From contig JANQLJ010000063.1 of NCBI GenBank assembly GCA_028280665.1, positions 1-39,635 of the forward strand: 39,635 bases of DNA. The letters are read 5' to 3'. The position numbers and the translations under genes were made by a program. Under the pieces are notes generated by a model, which saw only the letters and a list, made by a program, of their open reading frames with translations, was not told where the DNA came from and made no database searches. Below are positions 32,545 to 39,635 of the stretch, piece by piece. Source of the DNA: Alphaproteobacteria bacterium. Its GTDB lineage: Bacteria; Pseudomonadota; Alphaproteobacteria; JAJFIK01. Each line of letters begins with the position of its first letter. The first letter of the stretch is position 1.

Positions 32545-34776
32545 TCATTGCGCGGCGGCGACCGGCGCGCCGGACAAAAGGCCCGTCTCGCCAAGCTTGG
32601 CGATGATCGTTTCGGCGTTCACGGCGGCCAGGTCCTTTGCTTCGAATACATGAACCATGCGGCCACGCGGCGCGCACCGGCGCGGGTCCGACTCTTGCGA
32701 GAAAAGAACAAGTGAGGGACAGCCGGCGGCGGCAATCAGGTGCATGGGTCCCGTGTCATTGCCGATGGCAAGTTGGGCGCGGCCGCCAAGGGCGGCGATC
32801 TGCAGAAAGTCGGTCTTGTCGATCAGGCTCACGGCGCTCACACATGCGCCTAGTATAATCTCGGCCACGTCGCGCTCCGCCGCCGTGCCGATCAAGACCG
32901 GGCGAATACCGCATTCGGCAAGGGCCCTTGCAAGCAAGCCATACTGTTTTGCCGGCCAGCGCTTTGCGGGCCTATGGGCCGACCCGCCCGGGACAAGCAG
33001 CGCAAACGGTTGTCCGCGCGGATTGAACCCCAATTCGGCGATGTTCGACCGCGACGGGGTGAGGGCAAACGAAAGGTCCGCCAGCGGCACGTTGTCGATG
33101 CCGATAATACCGAGCTGTTCGCGCTGGCGTTCGACCGTGTGCATGCCGGCCCGCTCGGGGTTCGCGTGAGGGTGCGAGCAGCCGCGCGCGATCCCCGACC
33201 ACTCCGGGCGGTGTGGGCCCATCAGCGTGTAGAGCGCGCTCGACCGGTCGGAGGTCTGCAAATCATAGACCCGCTCAAACTCGCCCGAGCGGAGGCGGCG
33301 GATCATGCGCAAGTGGCGCCCCAGCGCGCGTTCGCGCCCGTCAATCCAAATGGCGTCAAAGAGGCCCGCTGCCCAAGCGAGAGGTGCAAAGGGCCGCGTC
33401 GTCAGAAGCGTAATGTGCGCGCCGGGATGATGGGCGCGAATGGCTTTCATGGGCCCCAGCGCCTGAACGAAGTCGCCCAACGCGCCTAGCTTGATGACCA
33501 GAATATGCTCAGGGCCCGTGAGCCCGCGCGTTGCCACGATGCGCCGTTTGGCGGCTGACCCGGCCAGACGGCGATAGACCCCTAGGGTGCGCTTGCACAT
33601 CTCCCCGAGCGAGTAGGTTTCGCGCACATGGGCCTGCCCAAGGGCGCCCATGGCGGCGCGCCCGCCTATTCCCTGATCGATAGCCTCGCTAAGGACGTCG
33701 GCAAGCGCATTGGCGTCGCCGGGCGGAATGCGCCATCCGGTCGCGAGACCCTCCGCACCCGGATCGTCCCCCGCCGTTACCACCGTTTCGCGGGCGCCGC
33801 CGTGATCCGCCGCGATGACAGGCCGCCCCATGGCTTGCGCTTCGACCGCGACGCGGCCGAAGGCTTCGGCCTCTACCGATGGCGCGACAATGATGTCGGC
33901 CGCCATGTAGGCAGCGGGCATATCCTCCACATGGCCCGCTAAGCGCACGCGCCCCGCAAGCCCCAGCGCGTCCGCCATGCGGGAAAGTTCATTCGAATAG
34001 GCATCCCGCCCTTGATCGTCGCCAGCCAGGATGAAAACCGCATCATCGCTACGACCCCGTTCTTTTAGGATTGCCGCCGCTTCAATGAGCAAGGTTTGGC
34101 CTTTCCACCGGGTCAGGCGCGCGGGAAGCAGGACCACCGCCCGTTCATCCGCCGAGGGTGAAACCGAAAGGCCCCAGCGTTCGCGCATTTCTTTGACGCG
34201 GGCATGCTCGACCCGGTCAGGGTCGAACTCTTGCATGTTTGTGCCGCGCGGGATGGTGACGATATTGGGTTCCGGAATGCCGTAAGTATCGTGAATGTGC
34301 CGCGCAATGAATCGCGAATTCGCAATCACTAAATCGCCGCGCGCCATGACGGAGTTGTAAAACCGTTTAAGCGGCAGGCGGGCATTGTAAGTGCCGTGAT
34401 AGGTGGTGACGAACGGCTTTCCGGAAAGCCGTGCCGCCATGATCGCGCTCCACGCGGGCGCGCGCGAGCGGGCATGAACGATATCCACGCCGAAATGTTC
34501 GATGATGTGAAGCAGGCGGATGACATTGGCGAGAATGCTGTAGGGGTTCTTTGAATGCGCGGGTATCTTGATCAACTCGCCGCCGGATTCGCGCAATTGG
34601 CGTTCAAGCCGGCCGCCCCGGCTTGCCACAAGCGCCCGCCCCCCCGCATGGGTGATGGCGCGCGCAATATCGACCGTGGTGCGTTCCGCGCCGCCCGTAT
34701 CCAGTTCGGGTATGACCTGCAGGATGGTGAGCCCGGGTCCTGGAACGTCGCGCAAGGTATTGGTAGATTCATTCAC
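32545..34776 (-). CDS. Two-domain glycosyltransferase: GT4 fused to GT9 (heptosyltransferase-like)
   Basis: A 743-residue fusion in one frame. Residues 1 to about 420 form a GT-B family 4 transferase: ELDTGGAERT at the start, RLTRWKGQTLLIEA in the middle, and the E-x7-E type nucleotide-sugar site in PSVEAEAFGRVAVEAQAMG. Residues about 423-743 form a family 9 transferase: VIKLGALGDFVQALGPMKAIR, LVPGGSAHRPAKRWP, and the NDTGPMHLIAAAGCP signature. GT9 proteins add heptose or related sugars to lipopolysaccharide core, and GT4 members extend glycans, so this single protein could add two successive sugars. The GTG at 34776 is chosen although its ribosome-binding site is weak; it is divergent from an ABHD10-like gene with 34 bases between starts. 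Confidence 0.87.
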   Translation of the reverse strand: MNESTNTLRDVPGPGLTILQVIPELDTGGAERTTVDIARAITHAGGRALVASRGGRLERQLRESGGELIKIPAHSKNPYSILANVIRLLHIIEHFGVDIVHARSRAPAWSAIMAARLSGKPFVTTYHGTYNARLPLKRFYNSVMARGDLVIANSRFIARHIHDTYGIPEPNIVTIPRGTNMQEFDPDRVEHARVKEMRERWGLSVSPSADERAVVLLPARLTRWKGQTLLIEAAAILKERGRSDDAVFILAGDDQGRDAYSNELSRMADALGLAGRVRLAGHVEDMPAAYMAADIIVAPSVEAEAFGRVAVEAQAMGRPVIAADHGGARETVVTAGDDPGAEGLATGWRIPPGDANALADVLSEAIDQGIGGRAAMGALGQAHVRETYSLGEMCKRTLGVYRRLAGSAAKRRIVATRGLTGPEHILVIKLGALGDFVQALGPMKAIRAHHPGAHITLLTTRPFAPLAWAAGLFDAIWIDGRERALGRHLRMIRRLRSGEFERVYDLQTSDRSSALYTLMGPHRPEWSGIARGCSHPHANPERAGMHTVERQREQLGIIGIDNVPLADLSFALTPSRSNIAELGFNPRGQPFALLVPGGSAHRPAKRWPAKQYGLLARALAECGIRPVLIGTAAERDVAEIILGACVSAVSLIDKTDFLQIAALGGRAQLAIGNDTGPMHLIAAAGCPSLVLFSQESDPRRCAPRGRMVHVFEAKDLAAVNAETIIAKLGETGLLSGAPVAAAQ

Positions 34777-34810
34777 CTGTTCTTCGTACCTCAACCGGGG
34801 CCCGCCGCCA

Positions 34811-35602
34811 ATGACCGACCACGCACCGCACGCGAGACCCGCGCCTGAAAGCCTCTCCCGCCCGGACGGTGAGGCCATCGCCTACCACCAAACGAAAGGC
34901 GAAGGAACGGGGCTCCTGTGGCTGGGCGGGTTCATGTCGGACATGGAAGGCTCGAAAGTCCTGGCCTTGGAGAGCTGGGGGCAAGGCTCCGGACGCCCCT
35001 TCACTCGGTTTGATTATTTCGGTCACGGCGCCTCAAGCGGCAATTTCAAAGACGGCACAATTACCCGCTGGCGGGATGACGCGCTCGCCGTGCTGGATGA
35101 GGTCGCGAAGGGCGAACAGATTCTCATCGGCTCGAGCATGGGGGCGTGGATCGCGGCCTTGGTCGCCTTGGCGCGGCCCGAGCGCATCAAGGGAATCGTG
35201 TTTGTCGCGCCCGCGCCGGATTTTACCGAGCGTCTGATGTGGCAAACCTTTTCCGATGAAGCGAAAACGGCAATTGAGGAAAAGGGTGAATGGCTCAGCC
35301 CTTCCGCATACGGATTTGACCCTTACCCGATCACCAAGGCTCTAATTGAAGACGGGCGAAAGAATTGTTTGATGGATAAGACGATCCCCATCGCCTGCCC
35401 CGTTCGTATCTTGCAGGGCATGCGCGATCCGGACGTTCCGTGGCAACACGCCCTTGCCTTCGCTGACCAGTTGGAGACGGACGACGTCTCAATCACGCTG
35501 GTCAAAGACGGCGACCACCGGCTTTCTGATGATCAGAACCTTGCCCGCCTTGTGGACATGGTCGAGACCATGTGCTGGGAGGTCGACCCTCAATCGGCCT
35601 GA
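34811..35602 (+). CDS. Alpha/beta hydrolase, ABHD10-like
   Basis: A 263-residue cytosolic alpha/beta hydrolase. GLLWLGGFMSDMEGSK near residue 35 provides the oxyanion region, the nucleophile serine is in LIGSSMGAWIAAL, the acid probably in GMRDPDVPW, and the histidine in KDGDHRLSDD. The GSSMGAW and DHRL blocks resemble mammalian ABHD10, a depalmitoylase/esterase, so thioesterase or esterase activity is likely. The ATG at 34811 has only a weak ribosome-binding site. Its 3' end overlaps that of the convergent SDR gene by 13 bp. Confidence 0.85.
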   Translation: MTDHAPHARPAPESLSRPDGEAIAYHQTKGEGTGLLWLGGFMSDMEGSKVLALESWGQGSGRPFTRFDYFGHGASSGNFKDGTITRWRDDALAVLDEVAKGEQILIGSSMGAWIAALVALARPERIKGIVFVAPAPDFTERLMWQTFSDEAKTAIEEKGEWLSPSAYGFDPYPITKALIEDGRKNCLMDKTIPIACPVRILQGMRDPDVPWQHALAFADQLETDDVSITLVKDGDHRLSDDQNLARLVDMVETMCWEVDPQSA

Positions 35603-36495
35603 GTCTTTTCTGTCATCGGCAGGCGCGCATTGGCGAGAGACGTGTAGCCTTCTTTATAGGTGGGAAACAGAAGCTCTATGCCCAGCTCAGATTTCACTCT
35701 TTCGTTCGAGGCGGAGAGATTTTCCGTATAGATCGTTTTTGTCTGCTGCGGGAGTTCGGCCTCGACGCTTTCATATTTCCTTACCGGGGGTTTGGGGTTT
35801 CCGAGTAGCTCATATGCATATTCCACAGGAACCTCGGGGCCTGTCGCCAAGTCATCGACACAGTTATAGACGGCTCCCGGATTTGGGTTCTCCATGGATG
35901 CCTTCAGGATTTGCGCCAAATCTCTTACGTGAATTTGCGTTGTCTTATGACCTTCCTTGTGAATGATCTGGGGTTCGCCCTTCACGGCGCGCTGAATGGC
36001 GCCCCGCCACGGACCGTAAACCGGCGCAACTCTGAATATGTGAAGCGGCAGGCCGAACTTCTTTTGAAGTTGCCTGTGCCGGTTTTCGACGCGGAGATAG
36101 ACTTTGCCTTTCGGTGAAATTGGATTGGGCTCATAGTCCTCGGTTGCTATCGCGCCTTTGGTATCGCCGTACACGGACACGGACGATAGATATCCATACC
36201 ACTTGAGTTGCGGTGCAACTTTCGAAAGCACTTGAAAGTGGTTCTGTAAAACCGCATCGCCTTTAGCGCCCGGCCGGAGGGAATGAAGGATATGGGTTAC
36301 ATGGTTCATAACCCGGAAAGGGGCTTCGAGCGGGCCTTCGCCGGTCCAAACATGCGGTTCCACGCCGTGGTCCCACATTTTCTTGACGTTGTCTTGCGAA
36401 TTCGTGGTACCGGCCATGGACCAGTCATCGTCACGCAAGAGCTGCGCAAGGAACCTCGTTGAATAGCCGTATCCAAAAAAGAAGACGCGCTTCAT
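35590..36495 (-). CDS. Atypical SDR / NAD-dependent epimerase-like protein (YeeZ-like)
   Basis: A 301-residue extended-SDR Rossmann protein. The N-terminal FFFGYGYSTRFLAQLL has the glycine-rich dinucleotide loop, YLSSVSVYGDTKGA is the strand-4 block, and RVAPVYGPWRGA lies in the substrate region. The usual catalytic YxxxK is not found; the corresponding place reads YLRVENRH, as in YeeZ-type members, so classical dehydrogenase chemistry is doubtful. Hand counts of two lines gave 28 and 31 G+C in 60, lower than the flanks, a hint of transfer. Function unknown. Confidence 0.8.
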   Translation of the reverse strand: MKRVFFFGYGYSTRFLAQLLRDDDWSMAGTTNSQDNVKKMWDHGVEPHVWTGEGPLEAPFRVMNHVTHILHSLRPGAKGDAVLQNHFQVLSKVAPQLKWYGYLSSVSVYGDTKGAIATEDYEPNPISPKGKVYLRVENRHRQLQKKFGLPLHIFRVAPVYGPWRGAIQRAVKGEPQIIHKEGHKTTQIHVRDLAQILKASMENPNPGAVYNCVDDLATGPEVPVEYAYELLGNPKPPVRKYESVEAELPQQTKTIYTENLSASNERVKSELGIELLFPTYKEGYTSLANARLPMTEKTQAD

Positions 36496-36569
36496 AAGCT
36501 CACGGAATCCTTTTTATTTCATCACTTCATTTTCACTTGCCAAATCGGCTGCGCTTGCCAGACTTGGGT

Positions 36570-37391
36570 ATGATGAACGGACAGTCCTACACATCTTTCC
36601 CATTTGGGTCCACTTTGGCTGCGATTGCGGCAGTTCTTTGGTTAACCGCGCCTACGGCCCTTGCTCAGCCCACGGAAGACGACCGCTGGTTCGGTGGCTC
36701 GGGCGCTTATGACTTCTGCCTTAACGCCATCGAAGAAGACCCGGTCATGGCCTTTGACCGCGCGCTTGCCTGGAATGCCCAAGGCGGCGGGCCGCCCGCC
36801 ATTCATTGTTCGGCATTGGCGCTTATCGAGCTTGCGCAATACGGCGATGCGGCCGACCGGCTCGACGCTTTGGCACAAGACCTCAACAACGGGCTCAGCG
36901 GTCTCATCCGCGCGCAAATCCTTATTCAGGCGGCGAATGCCTGGATCATGGAAGGCTTTCCCGATCAAGGTATTGAATCTCTGGATGCCGCCCTTTCGCT
37001 TAATGTGGAGAGCAGCGGGATATCCGCTCAGATTTATTTTGACCGCGCCCGGGCACACGCGCTTGATCATGAATGGCGTGAGGCGGTGGATGACCTCACG
37101 CGGGCTCTCGATTATGCGCCCGGCGCCAAGGATGCGCTTACTTTACGCGCAACGAGCTACCGCCTTCTCGGTGAAACCGAAAACGCGCAAGAGGATATCG
37201 CAAGGGTTCTTGATGCGGATTCAGACTATGCCCCCGCGCTTTTGGAACGGGGCGTCTTGAATTTACTGGCGGGTGATGAAGAAGCTGCGCGTGAAGATTG
37301 GATCAGCGTGCTTCAAATGGAGGCCGAGGACGACCTGCAACGGGCGGCGCGATCCTATCTTTATGAACTCGACTTTCCCGGCGGGCTTTAA
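36570..37391 (+). CDS. Secreted TPR-repeat protein
   Basis: A 273-residue exported protein: a signal peptide ending near TALAQ (about residue 33), then about 230 residues with several tetratricopeptide-like helix pairs (such as ISAQIYFDRARAHALDHEWREAVDDLTRALDYAPG, seen as paired helices at about 160-195, and the next unit ALTLRATSYRLLGETENAQEDIARVL). TPR scaffolds bind partner proteins, and no enzyme motif is seen. The ATG at 36570 (or 36573) is used; an upstream TTG at 36537 lacks a ribosome-binding site. Its TAA shares TTAA with the convergent queG stop. Confidence 0.78.
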   Translation: MMNGQSYTSFPFGSTLAAIAAVLWLTAPTALAQPTEDDRWFGGSGAYDFCLNAIEEDPVMAFDRALAWNAQGGGPPAIHCSALALIELAQYGDAADRLDALAQDLNNGLSGLIRAQILIQAANAWIMEGFPDQGIESLDAALSLNVESSGISAQIYFDRARAHALDHEWREAVDDLTRALDYAPGAKDALTLRATSYRLLGETENAQEDIARVLDADSDYAPALLERGVLNLLAGDEEAAREDWISVLQMEAEDDLQRAARSYLYELDFPGGL

Positions 37392-38515
37392 CCGGCCTGC
37401 CATTCCTCACGAACGGCGTCGTCGGTTTCGTTTGCCATGTAATCTTTGCGCAGATGCGCGAACTTCTCAGCGCTCAAGATTTGCGAAAGCGCCCAAACCG
37501 CCATGGCGCGCACGAGGGGCGATTGATCCTCCAAAAGCGCCTCAGCTTGGGCCGCGTAACGCGTATCCTCTGAATTGCCAATCGCAATCAGAACATTGCG
37601 CACAAACCGGTCGCGGCCGGTGCGCTTGATGGGTGAGCCCGCGAACACCTCGCGGAAGGCGGTGTCCGTTAGACCCGCGAGATCGGCAAGCTGAGGCGTC
37701 TTGAGTTCCAGCCGGGCGTGATACGCGGCTTCGCGCGCGGTTTCCGCAAACTTGTTCCAGGGACACACCGCCAGACAATCATCGCAGCCATAAATGCGGT
37801 TGCCCATGGCTTTTCGGAATTCGCGGGCGATGTGTCCTTTGTGTTCAATCGTCAGGTAGGAAATGCAGCGCCGCGCATCGAGCTGGTAAGGTGCGGGGAA
37901 CGCATCCGTCGGACAAATGTCGAGACAGGCGCGGCAGGTGCCGCATCTATCATCGTGAAGTTGGTCCGGCTCAATGGTGAGCGTTGAAAAAATGGCGCCC
38001 AGAAAAAGCCAGGAGCCAAGTTCAGTGGAAACGAGGTTGGTGTGCTTGCCCTGCCAGCCGAGCCCGGCGGCGGCGGCAAGGGGCTTTTCCATAACCGGCG
38101 CCGTGTCGACAAAGACCTTGACCTCGCCGCCATGTGTTTCCACGAGCCAGCGCGCCATTTGCTTGAGGCGCTTTTTAAGAACGTCGTGATAGTCACGGCC
38201 CCGCGCATAGACGGAAATCATGCCGCGGTTGGGGAATGCGAGATCATCCATGGGATCATGGTCCGGCCCGTAATTGTGCCCAACCACCAGGATCGAGCGC
38301 ACCTCGGGCCAAAGCGTTTTAGGGTCGGCGCGCTGCTCGCCGCGGGTTTCCATCCAGCTCATGGTGCCTTGGCGGCCTTCGCCGAGAAACTCCAGCAACC
38401 GCGTGCCCGCTTGGCCGATCGCAGGTGGCGCGAAGCCCGCCGCGTCAAAGCCCAATGAAAGTGCCTTGGCGCGAATGGCGTCTTTCGCGCCTGTTTCAGA
38501 AATCGAGGTTTTCAT
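37388..38515 (-). CDS. queG: Epoxyqueuosine reductase
   Basis: A 375-residue cobalamin-dependent iron-sulfur enzyme of the usual length, doing the last step of queuosine synthesis in tRNA (epoxyqueuosine to queuosine). Two 4Fe-4S cysteine clusters are visible: CGTCRACLDICP (about residue 190) and GCDDCLAVCPWNKFA (about 240). The C-terminal segment has HEAT-like helices for tRNA binding (FVRNVLIAIGNSED, then SPLVRAMAVWALSQI). The ATG at 38515 overlaps the end of the upstream glutathione transferase gene by 20 bp, implying coupling. Confidence 0.95.
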   Translation of the reverse strand: MKTSISETGAKDAIRAKALSLGFDAAGFAPPAIGQAGTRLLEFLGEGRQGTMSWMETRGEQRADPKTLWPEVRSILVVGHNYGPDHDPMDDLAFPNRGMISVYARGRDYHDVLKKRLKQMARWLVETHGGEVKVFVDTAPVMEKPLAAAAGLGWQGKHTNLVSTELGSWLFLGAIFSTLTIEPDQLHDDRCGTCRACLDICPTDAFPAPYQLDARRCISYLTIEHKGHIAREFRKAMGNRIYGCDDCLAVCPWNKFAETAREAAYHARLELKTPQLADLAGLTDTAFREVFAGSPIKRTGRDRFVRNVLIAIGNSEDTRYAAQAEALLEDQSPLVRAMAVWALSQILSAEKFAHLRKDYMANETDDAVREEWQAG

Positions 38516-39167
38516 AATGATCGGCCGGCCCCATCCCCGGCACGCGGTCCGCGAGCAGCGGGCGAAATGACGGCCGCGACTTAAGGCGCATGTACCAATC
38601 CTTGGCGATGGGATAGTCATCCCACGGAACATCGCCGCAATAATCCACCGCTGAGATGTGCCCGGCGGCCGCGAGATCCGCGTAGGTCAGGTCATCGCCC
38701 GCGAGCCAGCGCCGCCGGTCGGCCAGGTAACTCACGTAGTCGAGATGAATACGCAAATTGTGAAACCCCGCCCGCATACGGGACATGTCGGGATGGCCCG
38801 TCTGCTTCAGCCGTTTGTAGACCCGCTCATAAAGCGTGAGTTCGGTGACTTCGCGGTGAAACTTCTCATCGAACCAGGCGGCAAGACGGCGCGCCTCGGC
38901 ACGGTCCATGGGATTTTCCGGCCAAAGCGGCGCGCCTTGCTTCGTCTCTTCAAGGAATTCGCAAATAGCGGGCGAGGGACAGATCACCGTCTCGCCATCC
39001 ACTTCCAGGACCGGCAGGGTCCCGGCGGGGTTCATGGCGGTGAGCTCAGCGCCCATCTGCCAAGGCTCGGCCTCTTCGATCTCCGCCTGCAGCTCCTTTT
39101 CAGAAAGGGCGATGCGCAACTTGCGGCCAAAGGGGGAAAGAGGGAAATGAATCAAACGCAGCTTCAT
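38496..39167 (-). CDS. Glutathione S-transferase family protein
   Basis: A 223-residue GST-fold protein. The thioredoxin-like N-terminus has HFPLSPFGRKLRIAL, cis-proline P52 in GTLPVLEVDG, and S65 in PSPAICEFLEE for glutathione; the helical domain has DDLTYADLAAAGHIS. It differs clearly from the GST at 3385, and the substrate is unknown. The ATG at 39167 starts the fold correctly, although no good Shine-Dalgarno precedes it. It overlaps queG by 20 bp, so the two are one operon. Confidence 0.87.
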   Translation of the reverse strand: MKLRLIHFPLSPFGRKLRIALSEKELQAEIEEAEPWQMGAELTAMNPAGTLPVLEVDGETVICPSPAICEFLEETKQGAPLWPENPMDRAEARRLAAWFDEKFHREVTELTLYERVYKRLKQTGHPDMSRMRAGFHNLRIHLDYVSYLADRRRWLAGDDLTYADLAAAGHISAVDYCGDVPWDDYPIAKDWYMRLKSRPSFRPLLADRVPGMGPADHYENLDF

Positions 39168-39195
39168 GGGCGCGCAGTCTAGCGGCGGCTTGGCG

Positions 39196-39250
39196 GGCTG
39201 ACCATAGGCTGGCCGTGAGTTGGCCATAGACTAGCCATAGGGCTGATGGA
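39196..39250. repeat. Short degenerate tandem repeat upstream of the GST gene
   Basis: Four to five units of 10-12 bases built on GGCTGGCCATA follow one another (39196-39206, 39207-39218, 39219-39230, 39231-39240, and a decayed fifth). They fill most of the gap between the gltB stop and the GST start. The copies differ, so this may be old slippage or a set of weak binding sites. Confidence 0.4.
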
Positions 39251-39262
39251 ATGGGCCCGGAG

Positions 39263-39635
39263 CTATTCCGCCGCGCGTCCTGCGGGGGCGTCAGCAGACG
39301 TGACGTCGAGCTGCGCCAACAGCTCCTTGGGGCATACCTGGACGAAGCGTGATTTCGCGCGATCCCAGTTGCCAAGAATGTCACGGGCCCGTGCCGACCC
39401 GGTCCTCTCGGCGTGTTCTTCGATCAAGGCCTTGAGCTGTTCCTCCCAATAGCCCGGACGCAGCGCAACCGCGACGACGCTGTCGGGGTTAAGGTGAGAT
39501 GGCAATAGTTTCTCAGGGTCGAACACGAACGCCATGCCACCGGTCATGCCCGCGGCGAAATTATCGCCCACCTCGCCCAGTATCGCGACTGTGCCTCCGG
39601 TCATGTATTCGCAGCCATTGGCGCCGCAGCCTTCC
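39263..39635 (-). CDS. gltB: Glutamate synthase large subunit, C-terminal end (cut by window edge)
   Basis: The last 124 residues of the GXGXG domain of ferredoxin/NADPH-type glutamate synthase alpha chain: CGANGCEYMTGGTVAILGEVGDNFAAGMTGGMAF, seen as repeated G-x-G-type turns of the right-handed beta-helix, then the closing helical segment. The subunit makes glutamate from glutamine and 2-oxoglutarate. The frame is open through the edge at 39635, so the gene continues outside. It runs in the same direction as the GST and queG genes. Confidence 0.93.
   Translation of the reverse strand, partial: EGCGANGCEYMTGGTVAILGEVGDNFAAGMTGGMAFVFDPEKLLPSHLNPDSVVAVALRPGYWEEQLKALIEEHAERTGSARARDILGNWDRAKSRFVQVCPKELLAQLDVTSADAPAGRAAE

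Noticed and set aside
1-39635. CRISPR array, transposase, integrase or phage genes
   Set aside because: No regularly spaced repeats or such protein families were seen on either strand.

Overview
The window comes from a bacterial chromosome, most likely a moderately GC-rich alphaproteobacterium. The gene content (BCKDH-type E1/E2 complex, ALDH7-family semialdehyde dehydrogenase, FadD19-like acyl-CoA synthetase, ABHD10-like hydrolase, many GTG/TTG starts) and the protein sequences fit that class. I cannot name a genus. There is no CRISPR array, insertion sequence, integrase or rRNA, and one tRNA gene. Most of the window is ordinary core metabolism and translation in tightly packed operons, often with 1-4 bp overlaps.

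Layout. 1-3370: a cut-off lipoprotein gene and a lysine-catabolism pair (lysine/saccharopine dehydrogenase, then an ALDH7 semialdehyde dehydrogenase), divergent from an Lrp/AsnC regulator whose TTG start lies inside a perfect inverted repeat. 3385-6585: glutathione transferase, acyl-CoA synthetase and a sterol-desaturase-family membrane protein. 6728-10681: kbl-tdh-fhs, taking threonine to glycine plus acetyl-CoA and feeding the one-carbon pool; this Tdh lacks the four structural-zinc cysteines. 11017-14639: bkdA1-bkdA2-bkdB, E1alpha, E1beta and E2 of the branched-chain 2-oxoacid dehydrogenase. 14708-15634: tRNA-Ser(GGA) and two small membrane proteins. 15639-29479, all minus strand: the classical translation cluster thrS-infC-rpmI-rplT-pheS-pheT followed by lepA and a dipeptidase lipoprotein. 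The cluster carries two guests. A His-rich secreted protein and a TonB receptor with a His/Asp/Glu-rich loop (probably zinc uptake) lie between infC and rpmI. An Mrr-type nuclease with a PUA/EVE-like N-terminal domain sits exactly between pheS and pheT with 4-bp overlaps on both sides.

29605-32544: an operon of a secreted S33-type alpha/beta hydrolase and a TetR regulator, with a 19-bp palindrome placed on its promoter, then a lipoprotein with a possible Cys-His-Asp triad. 32545-36495: a two-domain GT4-GT9 glycosyltransferase fusion, an ABHD10-like hydrolase and an atypical SDR protein. 36570-39635: TPR protein, queG, a second glutathione transferase, and the 3' end of gltB running off the window.

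The strongest candidate for something undescribed is the Mrr-like nuclease locked into the essential pheST operon: translation coupling would tie a probable modified-DNA restriction enzyme to phenylalanyl-tRNA synthetase expression. Next are the self-contained TetR/operator/hydrolase unit, the Lrp-family operator or hairpin over its own start codon, the GT4-GT9 fusion, and the Tdh without structural-zinc ligands.
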